A stretch of 64,000 nt of DNA from Zerene cesonia (lineage: Eukaryota > Arthropoda > Insecta > Lepidoptera > Pieridae): assembly GCF_012273895.1 (NCBI RefSeq), contig NC_052119.1, forward strand, positions 3,782,001 to 3,846,000, in the 5' to 3' direction. The position numbers and the translations under genes are program-made. Positions 1 to 11,782 of this stretch are shown piece by piece. The notes beneath the pieces were generated by a model. It made no database searches and was not told where the DNA came from. It saw nothing but the letters and a program-made list of their open reading frames with translations. The stretch's first letter is position 1, and each line of letters begins with the position of its first letter.

Positions 1-42
1 GGTTCAGTAGTTTTTGTATGAAAGATCAACAAACACACACAT
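1..42 (-). mobile_element. Helitron fragment cut by the window edge
   Basis: The window opens inside a copy of the common non-autonomous Helitron family. The GGTTCAGTAGTTTTTG segment and the following AAAGA..CAACAAACACACAC tract match the same part of the fuller copies at 18350 and 29922. The expected 5' end (CATTTATAATATTAGTAGGA on this strand) is absent, so the element is degraded on that side. Confidence 0.7.
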
Positions 43-2472
43 GTTAGATTATTAGTTTTGCAAAGTCTAATAAATAACATTTAAACTTTTGTTATTTTCT
101 TTTTTATTTTAACCAAGCACGATATTTTGGGCAATTATTAAAACATTCTATAAAAACGAGTGAAAGTGAAAGATCTGATAACGTCTACGCTAAAATCTTT
201 GTTATCCGCTGCATGTCGCAGAGCGCCACGTATAAATATCAATTACAGGACTTAATTCGGCACCGAGCAAATATCTTACGGTTGGTATAAGTCGAAGGAG
301 ATAGTTTTAAAAGCTTATGAAAAGTAAAAAAAAAATGTTTAGGGCGATTATTTGATGGTATACATATATGTATTATAAATATACTTAATTGGTATAAAAC
401 CATTAGTATTTTTTATTTTAAATTTCAATTAAGCAAATAATACATTAGGTTTATTGATATATCGACAACTGCTACGAAAATATCTGCTATTTTTTTTCTT
501 TATTATTTATGGAATTATTTATGGAATAAAGGGCTAATATAATTAGTTAAACGCTAAATAAATGAAAAAATTATCACTCTGTTCCAGAAATACGTATCTA
601 TTCATAGGAGACGCAAAGAGTAACCCAAATATTTTAAACAAATCGCTTTCGTCTTCGACTTGTCGCAGATACGTCGGAACAATTCCTTGAAAGCTCAGTT
701 TTGTTACAATTAATGATTTTAATTAAGCAAAAATGAAATACCTGGCAGAAATTCGGCTAATGAACACCGTCAGGCGTGGCGCGCTCGACCTGTGCGGTTG
801 ACGTTTCATTTTGGCGTTTGGGGTGCTGATAACGATTGTAAATTAAATTAAATTCATGTTATGTACGCCTTTAAACTTCATTAAGTTTAACATAAATGTC
901 GAAATTCAATTTTTGAAATACTTTTTTTTATTGGTCGATAGAGAAGCGCTTCATGATATCGCCTTCTAAGCTAAGATGAGAGAGATGTGGCCTGAGGTGG
1001 GGCGCCTTTCCCTGCAAGGTCACCGTTCAAATCTTGAATTAGATATACAGTTTCTTGAACTGAAGATTGAATACTGTAATAGTAATACTATAAAAAGTGA
1101 AATGAAATTTGTGTAAATTTTGATTCAATCCTTTTTTTATATTCTCGTGTCATCTAGTAAATACATATACAATCACATGTATTTACTTCTACTCTATTCA
1201 GAAATTCAGTTTACGTATTTAAGTTCTATTAATATTTTGATACTTTACTAATAGTATAAAACAAATGCGAACGTTTAGATGAATGTTTATTAGTCAATCG
1301 CCTCAGAAATGGATCTGAATTCAGTAAGCCGCAAGCAAAACCTGTAACTAAAATCAAGCTATCCATAAACAGAGCAAATACCATACATCATCTAAACATA
1401 ATTTATTATGATTAGAAAACGCTAAATAAAATACGTTCCGATTTGCCTTCTAGTGTAACATTAATAGGTTCACTGGATATCTTGCTGTCATCTTGCTAGA
1501 TTGGCTCGGGAATCGATCCAGCGATCTACTGGTACCGAGAATAATTCGGTTGGTGTGAGGGGTCACGGATTTTTAGTAGATCGGTTTAGCGCGTGCTCGC
1601 CAGCGGCGGGGTGCTGTGCATCATGAGAACTTGGTATCGATTATCGGTGTGTTTGTTGTCATTTCTTAAATTTGGGTTTGAACAATTTGACGGTGATTAA
1701 GTTGAATGATTGTATTTTTTTGTTTTTTTTTTTATTAATGTTTAACTTGCTTTTTATGTGTATGGTTAATTTATAATGATTGAAAACAGACATCAATGAT
1801 GGTACCTAATATGTATATAAGAAAAAAAATTGGCATTCTTTGGTACTTCTTTGTACCTACTGTTTATGAATGTTAATGAGAAGGAACATATAAATCTTTG
1901 TCAATAAGTTTGTTCTTGGTCCTTGAGATTCATGAAATTAATATACCTAGATATTCTTCTTTGAAGAAGATTCTGAAAAACCTATCGAAATTAAATAATA
2001 ATTTTCATTTTTTATAATGTTATATATTTTTTTGTAAAATATCGTAACATTCAACTCGTTAAACTGCTTATAATAAAAGAAAATGTGAACAATATTCGTT
2101 CTTTTTCACAAACCATCGACAACGTACACATCACTAGCCTGTCGGTGGTGAAGCGCGTAAATCGGTGCGCGTGACGCTTCGGGGTGAGGTGCGCTCGTAA
2201 TTCGCGTCGGATCGCCCCCTCACTATTTAACGCTAGTGTTGTACTTATCGACTACTCCCTCTAATTGGCGTTAATCGAAGCTGTTTTGTTACTTGCATAG
2301 TGAATCTGAAAAGAAGATGACTTTTTTTTTCAAAAATAAAAAACAAAAAAATTGAAAAATTTTAAAATATAAATACACAAATGAACTTGCACTCCAATAT
2401 TACATATTTTTTTAGGATTACTTTCGAATCATCAAATTACATGATATAATAACTTATTAACATTATATTATA
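43..2472. other. AT-rich spacer, no gene seen
   Basis: No open frame, splice-bounded exon or repeat that I recognise. Most of it is A/T-rich, with three GC-richer pockets near 755-835, 1495-1640 and 2130-2230. The last is rich in CpG (GCGCGT, GTGCGCGTGACG) and is the best place in this stretch to look for a regulatory element. Confidence 0.5.
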
Positions 2473-2673
2473 CTAGCTGTGCCCCGCGGTTTCACCCGCG
2501 TAAGTCCGTATCCCGTAGGAATATCGGAATAAAAAGCCTATATGTTATTCCAGTTATCCAGCTGTCTACGTACCAAATTTCATTGCAATTGGTTCAGTAG
2601 TTTTTACGTGAAAGAGTAACAAACATCCATACATCCATACTTACAAACTTTCGCATTTATAATATTAATAGGA
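2473..2673 (-). mobile_element. Non-autonomous Helitron, full length
   Basis: Both ends are intact. Read on the minus strand it begins TCCTATTAATATTATAAATG and ends in a hairpin (CGCGG, loop GTGAAA, CCGCG) followed by GGGGCACAGCTAG. Flanks are A before CTAG and T after AGGA on the plus strand, the A^T target expected of Helitrons. At about 200 bp it has no coding capacity and would depend on a Rep/helicase supplied elsewhere. The internal AC-rich tract is replaced by a CATC/CATAC variant. Confidence 0.85.
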
Positions 2674-5600
2674 TTTAATACCGTCATATATAATAAAAAA
2701 ATAAATTTGTACGGAATCTTTAATGCGCATGTCCGACTAGCACTCTTGGCCGTTTTTTTTATCGGATTTTTTTTTCAGTTCCGATTTTTTTCCACTAAAG
2801 ATCGATATTCTTCATATTCAATACTACTACAACTTACTACTTACTGCTTACTGGGTTGCTACTTTAAAAACAAAAAAAAAACCTCCGTATTTTAATTTTG
2901 ACGATTCGCCCATTCGTTCTTGCACAATCATTATAAATAAACTTTATTACCAAAGTAAACTACAATGGCTTATTTCCAAGCGTGCTCCGTCCGGCACGCC
3001 TTTGCAACGCCCTTTGGAAAAAATAAACTCTGCATATGATTATAGCGAGCAATATCCGAAAAGATTACCATCTTATCTCGCCATCGGACATGAGCGCATC
3101 GGAGCCGCTTCATAGCTAACGATTGGTTATCGTGCGACGTTTTATCGTGCACCGTGTGTTGTAAAGTGCTGTGTAGACGAGGAAAAATTTAACTTCTAAA
3201 TAGGATGATTTTTATTACAAACGTATCTTAACTAATCATGAAAAGAGATCTACTAATCATTTTAAATATTAAAAAAATGATTAGATACACAGAAATGTGA
3301 TAAAAACGAAAATAAGTGTTAATAGAAAAATAGGTAAAATAAAAAGTTAATAGCAATACAGTTTTAAAAAATATTCAAACAGTCAATCACTGTTATACAC
3401 AATCTAATCTAGATTTGTGTAAAGTATAAAATAGGACATAAAACTTGTAGTATAAAAACAAAGTTCGAATGAATCTAAACATATTTCGTATAAATTAAAC
3501 ATCCTCTATAACATTTATTTCTACAAACAAATGAATAATTGTAACAATTGAATGTCGTTCGTTGTAAGGGTCACCTTATTAATGCCTGTCTTTGTAATCT
3601 GTCTTGAGAAATCCCGTATTGTGTCCACTTTCTACGCGTTTGCGAAACTTTTGGCGGCCTATACGTTCGGAAATTAAAAAGTAAACAAAAATTTCCCTCG
3701 TTGAATCGCTGAGACTTTGAATTATTTAGTATTGGGATCATGTATGATATTTTCCGATGTTATGAATTATATTTTTATGCAGTGGGGAAAGCTTTTTAAG
3801 AGGATAGAATTTATATCTCAGCACGCTTGTTGTTTTTTTTAGAAATTGATGACATCTTTTGTGAAACAGAATATGTATAATTTTTTTTTTTAAATACATT
3901 GAAACAATGTTTTCTTGTTAAACAAAGTCGTTAAATTATAGCAAAACCATTTCAGTTCCTTGTTCATACTTGATCAAAACCGTCTAAAATTATATAAATT
4001 TCCTATTCAGTAGATACTTATGTTGGCGTCTAATATAAAATGACCCAATATAAAACAGTTCCACGAACTAGGATACAGAGCTCAATGCAACAATGCCGCA
4101 GTGTTTAATATGCACTTAGATTCCTATAATTGTCCAAGAACAATGGATCACGTTTAAAGGCGCGTAAAAATCTTTTAACGATATTGTCCCGTTCAATTAA
4201 GAAGGAACGAACGCGAAGATATTTTCTTTAAGAATTTCGCGCGGCTACCCTTGGTCTTGTCAATAAACTCCATATAAATTGCCTTAACCAAGCAGAATTT
4301 GAATATAATAGCGTGGCTCCTATGTTTTGCTTTTTAGCCCCTTCAGTTGAAGTCCGCAATAGCTGACCGATTATATTGTAAGCAAATTATCTGCTCGGAT
4401 CTGGAAAGCGGTCTGTTTGATTGTTTTTTGATGAAAATTATTATATTGAGATTTGTGATGTAAAACAAATGGAGATGCTAGATTGCATCTATTTTCTCGG
4501 CGATGCTAGCGATGTCTTGTCTGAACAATATATTCATTGCTTTATTTATAGAGGTGATAGCAACAGTAAAAATCGTAGAGATTTTCAAAGTGATTGTTTT
4601 TTAATCGATGTTACCAAAAACGAACGAGGTTTCGATGGGTTTGTTTCCGTGGGTTTTCAACAGATTGGCGTGATTCTTTTTGCGTTTGATAGGAAATTGT
4701 TGTCATTTAGTTTCATGTCGCTGCTCTTTTTTATAGAAAATAATTATCAAAATATTTCTTGGTGTTAGACGTCTTCCTAAATTTTTAAAGGTAAAAATAA
4801 AATTTTTGTAATATTTTATATACATATTAAAATTTAATATAATAGGAGTCCTTTTAAAATTGTTGTAAAAGTAAGAATTGTATGGTATTAATGTTAAGTA
4901 ATTTATCGGGAATTTGTTTCCGTTATCCTATTAGACATGTTATCATAAATATATCATTCAATATATTAGCTTTTTGTCACTTAATGTGGAGATTAAAAGT
5001 TAAAAAAAACACATTTTGTTATTTTGAACGAATAAAATATAAATATTTTAATCGTAAAATAAACCTACTACGTGATAAATTTTGCATGAATGACTTAAAT
5101 ATTAAAATACCCTATGTCCATTTAAGATAAAAAATAAGTGGCTCATTATATCATACACAGTTTACTCAAGATCAAGTATTTTAATTGCAAAAACGTACAT
5201 AATAAAAGCACATGTCAACATTAATTTCTGAAACTGATAACTTATTGACAAACCTTAAACCCGCTCTGAAAGCGCGTTAACAAATAAATATTTATATATT
5301 TAAAGAAATAATAAAATTAATGTTTAATTGGTGTGACAAAAGCCTGATTTACATGTTCTCACAGAAAAACTTCGACGCAATTAAAGTTTCAAAAGTTCAA
5401 TTAAAACGGTAGTCGACAGGATTTGCGCAAGCGTCGTGTAATTAACCAAGTTTACGTAATTCGATGGCGTCTGATAATGCACAGGACATTTCACTGACAG
5501 TGAATGTAAGACTAATTAATATTATTATTAGGACAATTGACGATTTAGGGAGGCAAGGCAGACTTCTGAATTGTTGGCTTAAATTCAGTGTAAACATAAT

Positions 5601-5717
5601 ACTTAATTTACATATGCAGCGGTGCGTCAGTCTATTATGTATTTTGATAGTTTATTATTATGCCTTTTACGTGATTGTTTCTATAAAAATGCAATACAAT
5701 CATACGATACAGTAAAA
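2674..5717. other. AT-rich spacer, no gene seen
   Basis: Nothing recognisable. The longest open frame (4421-4768, plus) begins at TTG directly after an in-frame stop, has no early ATG and shows no domain, so I read it as chance. A few poly-T and poly-A runs are the only structure. Confidence 0.5.
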
Positions 5718-5848
5718 TCTGGAGGTCTTCAAGAGAAGAGCGAACAGGCACCTTCTGGGGAAGCACGCTCCATCTTAGACCACATCTCAGCTTACCATCA
5801 GGCGAGATCGTGGTCAAGCGCTTCCCTATCATGAATAAAAAAAAAAAA
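5718..5848 (+). mobile_element. Poly(A)-tailed retroposon 3' end
   Basis: Contains CTTACCATCAGGCGAGAT, GTGGTCAAGCGCTTCCCTATC and ends in a run of A after ATGAAT. This is the typical 3' end of lepidopteran non-LTR retrotransposons or of SINEs that share their tails. No reverse-transcriptase coding sequence is attached, so it is a 5'-truncated copy. Related tails lie at 34875, 35763 (minus), 40785 and 59709. Confidence 0.65.
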
Positions 5849-6397
5849 TCCTGAAATACTCATAGAACCGTAATCAGTACGATTAGTAGGTCATCGATAG
5901 TTTCAAAATGTTGATCACAGCTTTGCTATATTGATTCTTGTAACATAAGGTATATAAATAAATACATTCGTCGAAAAAATTGTAATCAAATTTGTCCAAA
6001 TATGCGTGCTAAATGTTTACAGGGGTTATTTACAGACTATCTTGTTTATCAACCGAATAAAACAGCAATCAAATTATTTAGTATGTTATATTAAAGCTTG
6101 TTTGAGTAGTCTATAAATGTGTTTTAATTATATCTTTCGATCTTTATTAGTTTACACGAATCGAATTGTAACTTAAGATAAATATCAGTTGAGGTTTTTG
6201 AAAATTGTTTACTTTTATTAATCTGTATCAATACTTTTTGCAAGATACGTAATATCGAAGGTTTTATTCTTTCATTATTGTCATAGTGCTTTTAAATAGT
6301 CTTTTTTCTATTTGGGTTCAACATAGAGTCATTATTTTTGCAAGTAAATAAGTGTATCGAAGTCTCAATTAAGTTATAAATTACTAGTTATAAACTA
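5849..6397. other. AT-rich spacer, no gene seen
   Basis: No open frame, repeat or motif stands out between the retroposon tail and the next Helitron fragment. Confidence 0.5.
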
Positions 6398-6511
6398 CTA
6401 GTTTCTCCCGCGTAAGTAACCAAATTTTATTGCAATCGGTTCAGTAGTTTTTGTGTGAAAGAGTAGCAGACATACACACATCCTTACAAACTTTTTATAA
6501 TATTAGTAGGA
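6398..6511 (-). mobile_element. Helitron with internal deletion
   Basis: Both termini can be read (ACTAG at the left, TATTAGTAGGA then T at the right), but the first hairpin arm and about 80 bp of the middle are missing. The sequence jumps from CCCGCGTAAGT to AACCAAATTTTATTGCAATC. It belongs to the same family as the copy at 2473. Confidence 0.75.
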
Positions 6512-7159
6512 TTATATGTGTACAATTATGTTTTATATTTCATCATATTTGGTGATCAATCTCAAAATAACATATTCATTAAAATGTTGAACTTCTCTCG
6601 CTTTTAATTAAAACAAACATTGGTTGTTATAGAAAGATATGAAAAATAATTTGTTTTCAACATTTTTTTATAACATGCGTGGGCAATAGTGTCGTTTCTC
6701 TCCACTATTTTTGCAATAAGTACAACACTTGTATACGTAAAACTTTATTTGTATCTGTACCATATTGTTATCAGAAACCTTAAAAAGAAGCACAAGATTT
6801 TATAGCAACCAATTAATAAGTAACATTGATTATTTTGAAATCAAAACACATTGTTACAACAGATTCTAAATAAGGCAAAATTAATTGATTTATATTATTA
6901 TATTAAGCGATTGGCGAAGGGACTGTGTGGTCCGTTGCGCCCCCTGGCGGCGCATTTATTGTGCACGTCTATAAAGCTTACTTTATATATCGGCTCAGTC
7001 ATTAGCGTTGATTCATTTTGTTGGTACACCGATTATCGCTGTTTAGAAGTTGGTAATTGATTTCATAATTATAGAAATCGTGTTGTAAGATATTGTTTTA
7101 CGTTATACACAATAGACACGTGTTGTGGTTATGAAAAAAGAAACGTATTTATAATTCTA
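6512..7159. other. AT-rich spacer, no gene seen
   Basis: Only a short GC-rich patch at about 6915-6955 interrupts A/T-rich sequence. An open frame at 6851-7060 crosses it but shows no recognisable protein features. Confidence 0.45.
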
Positions 7160-7358
7160 TCCTACTAATATTATAAATGCGAAAGTTTGTAAGGATGTGT
7201 GTACGTTTGTTGCTCTTTCACGCAACAACTACTGAACCGATTGCAATGAAATTTGGTATGTAGATAGCTGGACAACTGGAATAACATATAGGTAACTTTT
7301 TATCTCGATTTTCCTACGGGATACGGACTTACGCGGGTGAAACTTCGGGGCTCACTAA
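7160..7358 (+). mobile_element. Non-autonomous Helitron, full length
   Basis: Begins TCCTACTAATATTATAAATG directly after an A. It continues through GTTGCTCTTTCACGCAACAA and ATTTGGTATGTAGATAGCTG to a decayed 3' hairpin (CGCGGGTGAAACTTCGGGG) and ends CTAA before T. The damaged right arm suggests it is older than the copies with a perfect CGCGG/CCGCG stem. Confidence 0.8.
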
Positions 7359-10039
7359 TTTATTATTTAGTTACTTCTGAATTTGTTACATAAAATCAGA
7401 ATCCCGCCAGCCTCTCTAGCTTGGAATAGCAAAAAGGGTTATATTCATTAATACAATACATATTAATTAACTATGACTTAATTATTCATCAATATAAAGT
7501 TTACAATTATTTCATTATATTTACGTTTGTATATGTTTGTGTGATATTATGAATGTTTTGAAAAAGGTATGTAAATCCACAATGCATTCTTTGCATTGTG
7601 GATTTACATACTTGAAAATGTAATATTCTCAGCTCATTTTGAACATAAAATTTTGCCCCTTACATAAAAATATACTTATAATAAGCTTTTCCAAAGTCAA
7701 TATAATTTCCACACAAATGTTTGCGGTAGTCATCGAGACATCCTATTTCCCGCAGCCAGGGCCGGATCCAAATAACCGTTGAGCGCCAGGGCCGCATTTG
7801 ATTTATTGTTCAATAATTTTTTTGTGACAATGTTTGTGAAAGCGCAGCAAGCGCAATTTGAATGCGCCGTCTTGGAAGATTCTAGAAATCTTAAATTATC
7901 ATAAATAAATACTACCCTATATTATTTTTTTCAATGTTAGAAATTTCAAGTTATATAAATAAATACATGAAGTTGAAACTTTTATTCACAGGCTATCAAT
8001 TTTAATACCTTTTCAGTCTCTTTTTAGCGCTTATAAATAAATAAATTCCGCAGCTGTATCAAGCTAAGCATTCGATGCATTCCCTTACACAAGTACATAA
8101 ATTGAACAGTTGGCGTATCTAAGCACATGCTGTATTATATTATTCCGAATAACGATAGTCAATTTCAAATGAGCACACGCGGTTATTGGACCACCAGCTT
8201 TTAATACGTATTCTGCCATTTTTAGACATTTAATAGAATGCAGGTTGGCGTCAATTACTTTAATATTTTACGCGAATCGAAACTTTTCATTCCAAATATT
8301 TTATATAAAAAAAAAGTTGTATAAATTTCCAATTGGTTTCGTTTATTTTACATTGTTCTTTTTTTATATAAAATAAATTTTCCTGCATTTATCTTTGTGT
8401 AGTAGTTTATTAAATACTGTATGTATTATATATATTATATACTATATGCATGTACTCTGACAAGCAGTTTATCGATATATCGCTTGTTTTGGGAAATATT
8501 TTGTCCGACATACCTTATATATTATGCAAAATTTGTATTTAGATTGATTTGTAAAATACAATATGTGTATATCCTGAAAGATTTATATCCTGTTGGAATT
8601 ATGGTCTACGAGCTATCTCAAAGCGATCTCGTTTGAATACCTTTTTTAAACGTTAAACTTTACATTCAATGTGCACCAATTAAAACCTGAAAATTGTTCT
8701 TTGGATTCAACTAAACTAAAAATATAAATATTTTGTTTTAATCAAAGATCAGATTTTTTTTTCATTTTGCTGGCTGGTTATAACATTCTTTTTTTTTCCA
8801 TTGTCATAGAAAAAAATTTAGACCAATAAGATAAGGGCACCAGGGATTCGAATTATACATTTTGCATTGTTAATTGAATATGCATCGATTTAACGATTAA
8901 ACGCTCACCGTGTTTAAAGGATTAGCTACACTTTTAGAAAGTAGTAGAATTTATTACCTTGTAAGTTGCCACTTAGCTATCAATAAATCATTGCATAATC
9001 TAGCAGTAATTTTCTAAACGTTCAGATAAAATCGATTTCAGATTTCGCTAATCGATACCAATTAATCTGCAGTAATGCGGCTCCTGTAATGTGATTATAA
9101 TAATTAAATTTATATATAATCATAGTTAAGATCTGATTGGTTGTAAGTAAAAATCGATATAGCCTCTATTAGAGCTATTATGAGCATATTTAACGTAAGA
9201 AGCGAGCAAGGTGATATCTTTATTCTTGGCCCTATCCAAGAACACCTATTAAGTTTTCTATCACTTATTTTATAGAGTACAGGACAAGAGATAATATAAT
9301 GATTCCTAACTCTGGTCATATAAGGAATTGGGTTTCTAGATTTAACATACATATGGCCTTAAATTAGGATATGAATACCGAACCACCTCGTCCAATCTCC
9401 ACACTAGTAAACTAGCCCAATAGAGCGTCATTATTCTATCTAGAAAAAATGCTAAATCTTACTACAACCATCACGACAAAATCTAGCGTTCGAGCTGTTT
9501 TTCACGTTTCCACAAATCCATATATGATGATGAGGTAGCAAGGTACCTTTACCAGTATATCAGCGATCAATTGATAAATTCAGTCATTAAATCGTCAAAG
9601 CTGGCTCGCTGACGTGGAAATGGCTAGATTTATCACGCTCTGTAGCATGCAAAAACTGACTGCACTGACTTTGATATATCGCTATACGTGCCCCGTTTCC
9701 ATAATACGTGTGAAAGATTAATAAATAACATATCTGTTAACCCATTTAGAGTGCTATTAGCTATTGTGTGGAAGGCGCCTTGTCATGTCGTGTTGGAGTC
9801 CGTGTTATATGGAAGCGAACTTCTGAAGTTGGATAATTTGATGATGATCGTTTTTAATACAAATATGTATTTTTTTTTTGTAAAACGGAAATTATATCCA
9901 TTATCCGTATAGAAAATTCTAGAACTGTAAGTCTAAGATATTGGAAAACTTGTGCATCAAAGCGCGTTGTACTTTCAAATATCTAAACTTTGTATGCCGT
10001 TCCTGTTTCTTGAATGAAATATAATACATAGTTATCTAA
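7359..10039. other. AT-rich spacer, no gene seen
   Basis: Apart from the inverted repeat at 7567 there is no gene. A short stretch at about 7758-7800 (CAGGGCCGGATCC, then GCCAGGGCCG) resembles hAT-type terminal sequence, but I found no matching partner end. Open frames at 8421-8636, 9110-9352 and 9688-9912 have no domain or codon pattern that supports them. Confidence 0.45.
7567..7611. repeat. Perfect 20-bp inverted repeat (hairpin)
   Basis: The arm GTATGTAAATCCACAATGCA is followed by 5 bases (TTCTT) and then its exact reverse complement. All 20 pairs match, and a G-T and an A-T pair could extend the stem outward. Such a hairpin could extrude as a cruciform or fold in RNA. A 5-nt loop and 20-22 bp stem are short for a microRNA precursor. 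No repeat family that I recognise contains it. Confidence 0.9.
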
Positions 10040-10137
10040 GTTTACTTCTTCATACAGTTTGTTCTATGAATAATAAATATATAAATAAAGTTTACTTCTT
10101 CATACAGTTTGTTCTATGAATAATACATATATAAATA
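10040..10137. repeat. Two-copy tandem duplication, 50-bp period
   Basis: The segment beginning GTTTACTTCTTCATACAG and running through TTTGTTCTATGAATAAT is repeated after 50 bp. The two units are nearly identical; one visible difference is AATAAATAT versus AATACATAT. It is a recent local duplication without coding content. Confidence 0.85.
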
Positions 10138-10285
10138 TCAATTATATTTGGATAAGCTTAAAATCTCTATACATATAGAAATTTCTAGAATCCCATTATC
10201 GCTTGTCGACGCCTGTCTAACTCATAGTTATTGATGATTGCTGGCGCTGCATCACGTATCAAAACATTTTCTTTTATGAGATCAG

Positions 10286-10720
10286 TTAATACTACATATT
10301 TTAATAACATAATTTAGTATTGATAATGTAAAATAATTGCGTGTGGCGTCTCAAGCAAATTCTACTATAAAATCAGTTGAATAATTTTGTGATTACACTA
10401 GCTGCGCCCCGCGGTTTCACCCGCGTAAGTCCGTATCCCGTAGGAATATCGGGATAATAAGCCTATATTTTATTCCAGTTGTTCAGCTATCTACGTACCA
10501 AATTTCATTGCAATCGGTTCAGTAGTCTTTGCGTTAAACTTTCGGATTTATAATATTAGTAGGATTTAGTATTGAGCCATAAAATAGTTGTGTGCGTGGC
10601 GCTTCAAGCATTTTCTAGGTACCATAATAATCGGTTGATACTAAATATTTCAATAACATAATTTAGTATTAAACTATAAAATAATTGTGTGCGTGGCGTC
10701 TCAGTAAATTGTAAAGACTT
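10286..10720. repeat. Three-unit tandem array, Helitron in the middle unit
   Basis: A unit of roughly 90 bp is seen three times, near 10286-10378, 10379-10635 and 10636-10720. It carries AATAACATAATTTAGTATT, then ATAAAATAATTG and GTGTGGCGTCTCAAGCA. The middle unit is longer because the Helitron at 10398-10564 has inserted into it; without that insertion it returns to about 90 bp. The units have diverged by scattered substitutions. Confidence 0.7.
10398..10564 (-). mobile_element. Helitron nested in a tandem repeat
   Basis: Begins CTAGCTGCGCCCCGCGG after an A and ends ATATTAGTAGGA before T. The 3' hairpin (CGCGG/CCGCG) is perfect. About 33 bp covering the GAAAGAGCAACAAACAC segment and the AC-rich tract is deleted, so the copy is 167 bp instead of about 200. 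Confidence 0.85.
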
Positions 10721-11019
10721 TTAATCGTATTGACTGAACTGTCTTCAAATACTTGTAACTATTTCTATTCAAATGACTCGCTTTAATTGCTTGTTTCCTG
10801 GTTTTGTATGCTAAGGGTTTTCTTCGGACTTGACAAATTCAGTGATCGTATGAGATATAGTTTTGTTGTATGAAAGAGACAGATACATTATACAAGAGTG
10901 AGGTTTGAAAATAGTTTCGAGAGAAAGTCGTTTATATTTCTTATATTGTCAAAATTACGTACCTACACATTTTTATATTTATATCACAAAAATATTTTGA
11001 AGTTTACATTATAATACTA
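10721..11019. other. Spacer between repeats
   Basis: About 300 bp of A/T-rich sequence with no open frame or motif that stands out. Confidence 0.45.
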
Positions 11020-11236
11020 CTAGCTGCGCCCCGCGGTTTCTCCCGCGTAAGACTGTAACCCGCAGGAATATCGGGATAAAAGTAGACTATATGTTATTCG
11101 AGTTGTCAAGCTATCTACGTAGGAAATTTTATTGCAATCGGTTCGGTAGGATTTGCGTGAAAGAGCAACAAACGCACACACACCCTTAGAAACTTTCGCA
11201 TTTATAATATTAGTAGAAAGGATTAGTAGGATAGGA
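11020..11236 (-). mobile_element. Helitron with reiterated 5' terminus
   Basis: Starts CTAGCTGCGCCCCGCGG. The 5' end (right side here) reads TATTAGTAG, AAAGGATTAGTAGGATAGGA, T, so the terminal AGTAGGA motif is present more than once. The 3' hairpin loop carries TTTCTC in place of TTTCAC. The body retains the ATTGCAATCGGTTCGGTAG and CAACAAACGCACACACAC segments. Confidence 0.8.
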
Positions 11237-11733
11237 TTATTGCTATTTCCACTATCTTGTATATCGGGTTTATAAACAATCGTACCTACATTTTAACGAA
11301 ATCTGGTCAGTTTAACCAGTCCATGGATAATCCATCATCCTTAAACCAACGCTGTGATTACACTCCACTCGCATTAAACATAGCTAAGTGGTCGATACAC
11401 ATCTCGATGTAAAAACGATTGGATCAAGCGAGACGAAAATAAAACGCTACAAATTCGATAGCGGGCGTTACAAGTCGTCGGATGGGAATCAATTACGCGT
11501 TAATGACTGTCGGGGGTTGTAATCATCGATTCTTATTTGTCATTCATCAAAATTGCTGCGTGCTTGGTTTAAGACAGAAGTTCTATGGGTTCTCTTATGC
11601 GGTTGTGTTATTTGTGAGTATATATTATTGTAGTAATTAGACATTATATCTTATACATTTTTTTAACAATTTTATGTAGCACACCAAATTCTACTATCTT
11701 ATCGCTTATCAGTGATCTCTTGCAGGCCGTCCG

Positions 11734-11736
<3 letters not shown>
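11237..11736. other. Spacer before the first gap
   Basis: No gene or repeat family recognised. The CG content rises modestly near 11385-11525, then the sequence runs into a (TA)n tract. Confidence 0.45.

Positions 11737-11768
<32 letters not shown>
11737..11768. repeat. (TA)n microsatellite
   Basis: About 16 TA units lie 14 bp before the run of N. A low-complexity tract at a contig edge is a likely reason why the assembly broke here. Confidence 0.95.
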
Positions 11769-11773
<5 letters not shown>

Positions 11774-11782
11774 TATGGTAAT

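Noticed and set aside
4421..4768. 115-codon open frame
   Set aside because: Starts at TTG after an in-frame stop, composition follows the local AT content, and no domain or signal is visible.
7567..7611. MicroRNA gene
   Set aside because: Stem of 20-22 bp with a 5-base loop is shorter than usual precursors and perfectly paired; kept as an inverted repeat instead.
7758..7800. hAT transposon end (CAGGGCCGGATCC)
   Set aside because: No partner terminal repeat or 8-bp target duplication found, so it is only mentioned in the spacer entry.
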